From contig DAUV01000095.1 of assembly GCA_002505325.1 (NCBI GenBank), positions 9,298-27,281 of the forward strand: a DNA stretch of 17,984 nt, read 5' to 3'. The first letter of the stretch is position 1. The number at the start of each line of letters is the position of its first letter. This document shows, in pieces, positions 14,410 through 17,984 of the stretch. The position numbers and the translations under genes were made by a program. Under the pieces are notes generated by a model. That model searched no databases and had not been told where the DNA came from. It saw only the letters and a program-made list of their open reading frames with translations. Origin of the DNA: Euryarchaeota archaeon UBA623. Lineage in GTDB: Archaea; Thermoplasmatota; Poseidoniia; Poseidoniales; Thalassarchaeaceae.

Positions 14410-15864
14410 GTGCGTGCGACAGCGATGATGCTGGTTCTATTGATGATTTCAGCCCCCCTTGGGGGCTGTTTCGGAAAAGAAGAAGTGGTAGTCGAAGAGA
14501 AGGGTCTGTTCGAAGAACTGTGTCCTGATGGTATCGCAAACAATACCTGGTACCACTATTCCAATGCTACTGATGCTACCAAAGTATCACACATCTTCAA
14601 TGGAACCTCGGTGCTAGTTGGTAACAACGTTCCAGCCTGCGCAGTCGGAACCTACTACGGTATTGGGATGACTACATTTGAGCCGACTATTGGTGTCACA
14701 ACTGCTGACAACCTCTACATGACTAGTTGGGGAAATGGTGACGCTGGATCTACGGCTATAGTACGCTGCTCTGGGTTGATAGGAATGACCAATGTCAGTG
14801 AATATGTCTGCGAGGATGTCTACAGCGCATTCCTACCTGTTGCTAACAGCAACGACCCATACCTCTACGTTGATCCATGGACAGACCGTGTAATGAAATT
14901 CGATATGCACGCACTTCTCGGGATGACTGTTGAGTGGTCCGACAATGAGGGTGGGAGTTGGACTGGACCTTCTGTGGCGACAGGTTGGTCAGTTCAAGAT
15001 CACCAGACTATTGCATCTTCCCCTTACCCGGCATTACTCCATCCTACGACATGGGTTTTCTGTGTCAACGGCAACTATCCTTACCCAGTTTGCTCCGCTA
15101 GCAATGATGGAGGATTGACTTGGGGGCCAGAGCTTCCGGGTGCGCCGAACGGCTGTGATAGTGGTGGGTTAACCGGTCACATGATGGGGTCTGATAACGG
15201 CAACTTCTATCGCGGTAACAGAGGATGTAATGGTGGAGAAGGTTACTCTATCTATCGAAGTACAAACGGGGGAATAACATGGACAGAGCACCCTTTGCCC
15301 ACTGAGAGTACTGGGACGGCGGAGACATGGAATTTCGAAGAGGCTCAGGTTTATCCAGACTCTGAAAACAATGTACACGCGATGTGGATGGGGTCCGACA
15401 ATATGCCATACTATTCTTTCTCGATGGATGAGGCCGAGACGTGGAGTGAGCCAATGATGGTAGCCCCACCGATTGGTCTCAACGGAACAGGATTCCCAGT
15501 ACTTACTGCAGGGGGACCAGGTCAGGTTGCTTTGGGGTACCTTGGTGACTCTGGAGGAGACACATGGAACGGTTACCTTACGGTCATCTCCGATGTATTC
15601 GGCCCTATGCCTCTAATGACAACTGTGCAGGTCAATGCTTGGGGTGATCCTCTTGACACCACAGCAGATTGTGGGTTCAATCGGTGTGGTGGATTTGGTG
15701 ACTTCAATGACATCATAATTGACCAGTATGGAAGGCCATGGTTTGGTCTGGCTCACAATGTAGGTGGTGAAATTGGTATCTTTGGGACCATGGCTGCTGG
15801 GCCATCTCTTCGGGGCAACGGCACATTGACTGAGTTGCCTCTTGGGGGTTCAGGAACCCTCTAG
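14410..15864 (+). CDS. Asp-box (BNR) beta-propeller lipoprotein, second of a tandem pair
   Basis: A 484-residue paralogue of the preceding protein, alignable by eye along most of its length (shared T-F-E-P-T-I-G, K-F-D-M-H-A-L, N-V-H-A-x-W, R-C-G-G-F-G-D-F and L-A-H-N). The signal peptide has Arg2, a hydrophobic core and lipobox L-G-G-C with Cys20. Asp boxes start at Ser177, Ser231 and Ser284; a fourth at Ser338 has Ala in place of the central Gly. The first box of the neighbour has no counterpart: that region instead carries a Cys-flanked insert around residues 119-138. The frame is closed upstream by TGA at 14398-14400, so GTG 14410 is the furthest start; ATG 14425 is possible but would remove the Arg. 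Probably a surface-anchored carbohydrate- or protein-binding propeller; substrate unknown. Its TAG shares CTAG (15861-15864) with the convergent exporter's stop. Confidence 0.84.
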   Translation: MRATAMMLVLLMISAPLGGCFGKEEVVVEEKGLFEELCPDGIANNTWYHYSNATDATKVSHIFNGTSVLVGNNVPACAVGTYYGIGMTTFEPTIGVTTADNLYMTSWGNGDAGSTAIVRCSGLIGMTNVSEYVCEDVYSAFLPVANSNDPYLYVDPWTDRVMKFDMHALLGMTVEWSDNEGGSWTGPSVATGWSVQDHQTIASSPYPALLHPTTWVFCVNGNYPYPVCSASNDGGLTWGPELPGAPNGCDSGGLTGHMMGSDNGNFYRGNRGCNGGEGYSIYRSTNGGITWTEHPLPTESTGTAETWNFEEAQVYPDSENNVHAMWMGSDNMPYYSFSMDEAETWSEPMMVAPPIGLNGTGFPVLTAGGPGQVALGYLGDSGGDTWNGYLTVISDVFGPMPLMTTVQVNAWGDPLDTTADCGFNRCGGFGDFNDIIIDQYGRPWFGLAHNVGGEIGIFGTMAAGPSLRGNGTLTELPLGGSGTL

Positions 15865-16499
15865 ATAATTTCTGGATACAAACCATACGCTTGGTATGCG
15901 AAACTTGCTGCGAAACCAAGCATTGCGAGGCCGCAGATTACCATCGCGATTCGATATTTCCTAGGAGATAACCAGGTTCCTCCCCCTACAAACAGCCAAG
16001 CAATTGAGGCCTTCACGAGGATAATAGTGATCAGAAAGCAGATGGCATACAGGATTGGAGCCAAAGGTTCCTGCTCCGCGGCTGAAGCCATCAGAGGGCC
16101 ACCGATTAGGAACCAGAACATGTACACATGAGGATTTAGAAGATTGGTTACAATACCGCGTTTGAAAGATCCTGAGGCGTCGATATCTGTATTGTCAGGA
16201 TCAGGTGCTTCCAATGAGAAACATTCCAATCCCATCTTAGTCAGAAATAACGCTCCGAGAAGAGATATGGAGAATAGAATCGAGGGTTGTGTGGCCATCC
16301 AACCAGCGAGCAAGAGGCTGGCGATTATCATCGGGCCGTCAGTGAAGATTGGTGCCGCGGCCGTCCACATACCGGCTTTCAATCCCTTGGACAGAGACTC
16401 CCTAATCACCATGGTCAGAAGCGGACCCGGCTTGATTCCCTCGATGATTCCGAGTGCTATTCCCGCCGCCGCTAGGCTGGCGATAAGGTCTGTTTCCAT
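15861..16499 (-). CDS. LysE-family transporter
   Basis: A 212-residue membrane protein with about six hydrophobic segments. The first helix carries I-K-P-G-P at 22-26, the family's PGP element, followed by I-R-E-S-L-S-K-G. N-L-L-N-P-H-V-Y-M-F-W at 119-129 matches the conserved NPK/NPH segment of LysE-type exporters. A charged, Asp-rich loop (about 96-113) separates the two halves. It differs clearly from the RhtB-like exporter at 5194-5793, so the two are not recent duplicates. Substrates in the family include amino acids and other small solutes. The gene starts 3 nt after the Bax-inhibitor-1-like gene, with its ribosome site over that stop codon, so translation is probably coupled. The stop overlaps that of the convergent lipoprotein gene. 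Confidence 0.87.
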   Translation of the reverse strand: METDLIASLAAAGIALGIIEGIKPGPLLTMVIRESLSKGLKAGMWTAAAPIFTDGPMIIASLLLAGWMATQPSILFSISLLGALFLTKMGLECFSLEAPDPDNTDIDASGSFKRGIVTNLLNPHVYMFWFLIGGPLMASAAEQEPLAPILYAICFLITIILVKASIAWLFVGGGTWLSPRKYRIAMVICGLAMLGFAASFAYQAYGLYPEII

Positions 16500-16502
16500 A
16501 CA

Positions 16503-17258
16503 CTACCTCGAAGCGGCTATCTTAGCTAGGAGTTTGAGTATCTCAAGATAGAGCCAAATCAATGTGACCATCAAACCGAAGGCCGCTCTCCACTCCAATT
16601 GTTTGGGTGCTCCTCTCTCCACTCCTTTCTCGATGAAGTCGAAGTCCGCAACCAAACAAAGAGCTCCAATTCCTACAACGAAGAGAGAGAACAGAATGCC
16701 AATGGGACCGGCACCGTGAATATATGGAATATGGTACCAACCAGAAAAGGAACCTATGATTGAAACTAGGTAGATCAAGATGATTGCAACTAGTGCTGAT
16801 GAGACAGCAATCTGGGTGTTACGATCCCATGCAATTAGTCCGGCTCTGTAGATGGCAATCATAGCCCCAAGGATGAGGAATGTGAGAAGTGCTGCAATAA
16901 CACCAATACCTGGCATATCTAATGCAACCTCGAAAATCCAAGTTATTCCTCCAAGAACTAGTCCCTCCAAAGCTGCGTAAGAGCAAATCAGTAGTGGATT
17001 CATAGAGCCAGAAAAAATCACTATCAAAGCAACGACTAAACCTCCCACTAACCCAATTAAAATCAATGGCGATGCTTCTGGCATAGAAAAAGCCGTCATT
17101 ATGGCGGTGGCCGCTGTAATCAAGAGGAGGAAACCGGTCTTCTCGGCTACTCCTTCAATGGACATTAGATTGGATTCCTCATCCCACCAGTTGGCCTCCT
17201 CATAGGAGCTCTTATCGAACGTGGCATCGGAAAGTGCGGGGTTCCCTGAGCGGTACAT
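16503..17258 (-). CDS. YccA/Bax inhibitor-1 family membrane protein
   Basis: A 251-residue protein from ATG 17258. The N-terminus Y-R-S-G-N-P-A-L-S-D at 2-11 is typical of the YccA-type bacterial and archaeal branch; the hydrophilic first 40 residues precede about seven membrane segments (from residue 42 to the end). A-L-E-G-L-V-L-G-G-I at 96-105, D-F-D-F-I-E-K-G at 205-212 and the C-terminal E-W-R-A-A-F-G-L-M-V-T-L (222-233) are family hallmarks. Some TMBIM relatives are pH-sensitive Ca2+ leak channels, and YccA modulates FtsH protease; neither role can be assigned here. An in-frame TTG at 17288 would add 10 residues but does not fit the family's N-terminus. It lies 49 bp after uvrA on the same strand, and the LysE-type gene starts 3 nt after its stop. 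Confidence 0.88.
   Translation of the reverse strand: MYRSGNPALSDATFDKSSYEEANWWDEESNLMSIEGVAEKTGFLLLITAATAIMTAFSMPEASPLILIGLVGGLVVALIVIFSGSMNPLLICSYAALEGLVLGGITWIFEVALDMPGIGVIAALLTFLILGAMIAIYRAGLIAWDRNTQIAVSSALVAIILIYLVSIIGSFSGWYHIPYIHGAGPIGILFSLFVVGIGALCLVADFDFIEKGVERGAPKQLEWRAAFGLMVTLIWLYLEILKLLAKIAASR
16505..16509 (-). promoter_or_regulatory. Shine-Dalgarno site for the LysE-family gene
   Basis: GAGGT on the minus strand overlaps the upstream TAG stop and ends 5 nt before ATG 16499, which indicates coupled translation of the two membrane proteins. Confidence 0.6.
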
Positions 17259-17307
17259 CAGAGGAACTGATGTGGTGCCCCTTCTCAAGGCTTAGCCCGG
17301 CGTATGC

Positions 17308-17984
17308 TCAAACGAAGCCTAACAGGTGCTTTCCGGTGTAACTGTCAGGATTCTCGGTAATTTCTTCCGGTGTACCTTCGGCAACCACCAAGCCGCCCCT
17401 TTCTCCACCCTCTGGCCCGAGATCTATGACCCAATCAGCACACTTGATTACATCGAGATGATGCTCGATGATGATGACTGTGTGGCCATTACGGCGGAGA
17501 CGAAGGAGGACTTCGATGAGTTGGTGGACGTCAGCTAAGGAGAGTCCGGTAGTTGGCTCGTCGAGGATGTACACAGTGTGTTTCCTCGCGGGGCGATGTA
17601 ATTCGGTCGCGAGTTTGACCCTCTGGGCCTCACCTCCAGAGAGAGTTGTTGCGGGTTGGCCCAGACGGATATAGCCTAGGCCGACATCCCGGATTGTTGA
17701 CAGAATACGGAAAATCGAACGCTGGTTAGCGAAGAACTCACAGGCCTCGGTGACATTCATCTCAAGGACATCATGGATGGTCTTGCCGCGCCATTCAACC
17801 TCGAGGGTTTCGCGGGCGTAGCGCTTGCCCTTACAAACGTCGCAGACCACCCATACATCTGGTAGGAAGTTCATCTCCAGTTTGCTTGAACCGGCGCCCT
17901 TACAGGCCTCACATCTACCACCTCGCACGTTGAAAGAGAACTGTCCGGGCTGATATCCTCGCTCCTTAGAGAGATTGGTCTGGG
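17308..17984 (-). CDS. uvrA: UvrA excinuclease ABC subunit A, C-terminal part (5' end outside the window)
   Basis: The last 224 or so residues of UvrA, the DNA-damage sensor of bacterial-type nucleotide excision repair. The segment begins in the R-G-Y-Q-P-G-Q-F-S-F-N region just before the C-terminal zinc module, whose C-E-A-C (about 17900-17912) and C-D-V-C (about 17833-17844) are both present. The second ATPase follows: signature L-S-G-G-E-A-Q-R, Walker B I-L-D-E-P-T-T-G-L and switch His in I-I-E-H-H-L-D-V. The protein ends G-K-H-L-L-G-F-V. UvrABC is patchy in archaea and is generally viewed as acquired from bacteria by mesophilic lineages. It leads the minus-strand run into the Bax-inhibitor-1-like and LysE-type genes. 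Whether uvrB or uvrC lie nearby cannot be seen. Confidence 0.96.
   Translation of the reverse strand, partial: QTNLSKERGYQPGQFSFNVRGGRCEACKGAGSSKLEMNFLPDVWVVCDVCKGKRYARETLEVEWRGKTIHDVLEMNVTEACEFFANQRSIFRILSTIRDVGLGYIRLGQPATTLSGGEAQRVKLATELHRPARKHTVYILDEPTTGLSLADVHQLIEVLLRLRRNGHTVIIIEHHLDVIKCADWVIDLGPEGGERGGLVVAEGTPEEITENPDSYTGKHLLGFV

Noticed and set aside
12839..15864. Calling the Asp-box proteins active sialidases
   Set aside because: Asp boxes are structural and found in many propellers; the catalytic F/Y-R-I-P and arginine triad were not evident.
1..17984. CRISPR array, tRNA or rRNA gene, insertion sequence or prophage
   Set aside because: No regularly spaced repeats, cloverleaf-like segments, transposase-like proteins or phage genes were seen; the gene content is ordinary chromosomal.

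Overview
The window reads as a chromosomal segment of a mesophilic, probably marine euryarchaeon, most likely of the Marine Group II (Poseidoniales) type within Thermoplasmatota. Archaeal evidence seen here: a diphthine synthase (EF2 diphthamide pathway), a Trm5/TYW2-type tRNA methyltransferase, a geranylgeranyl reductase for ether lipids, a Lrp promoter with a TATA box about 26 bp before the ATG and no Shine-Dalgarno (leaderless layout), and GGTGA/GGAGG ribosome sites elsewhere. A bacterial-type UvrA and several signal-peptide lipoproteins with Asp-box or S15-peptidase domains fit mesophilic planktonic archaea. The lineage is inferred; no rRNA or tRNA is present to settle it.

Layout: (1) 1-2604, minus: a Trm5-like methyltransferase followed after 1 nt by an S15-type alpha/beta hydrolase lipoprotein cut by the window start. 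(2) 2633-5193, plus: diphthine synthase, then a 566-residue protein I cannot assign. (3) 5194-7611: a minus-strand pair (Cys/Met PLP enzyme, then RhtB/LysE exporter) divergent from a Lrp/AsnC regulator, with a 135-bp promoter region carrying an inverted repeat and related half-sites. (4) 7608-9299, minus: a YczE-like membrane protein followed by threonine synthase. (5) 9547-12785, plus: geranylgeranyl reductase, HAD-IIA phosphatase and an NAD-dependent epimerase/reductase. (6) 12839-15864, plus: two tandem paralogous lipoproteins with Asp-box beta-propeller repeats. (7) 15861-17984, minus: UvrA (5' part outside the window), a YccA/Bax-inhibitor-1 membrane protein and a second LysE-family exporter.

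Coding is very dense. All three convergent pairs meet with stop codons abutting or overlapping (5193/5194, 7608-7611, 15861-15864), the divergent pair at 2604/2633 is only 28 bp apart, and there is no gene-free stretch above 300 bp. The longest spacers are 9300-9546 and 7006-7140. I see no tRNA, rRNA, CRISPR array, insertion sequence, attachment site or origin.

The clearest functional grouping is the amino-acid block: a Lrp-type sensor, a Cys/Met PLP enzyme, an RhtB-type exporter and threonine synthase all touch homoserine, threonine or methionine metabolism. A second grouping pairs a tRNA position-37 methyltransferase with an EF2 modification enzyme, both tied to accurate ribosomal translocation. 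The least described components are the 566-residue orphan and the tandem Asp-box lipoproteins.
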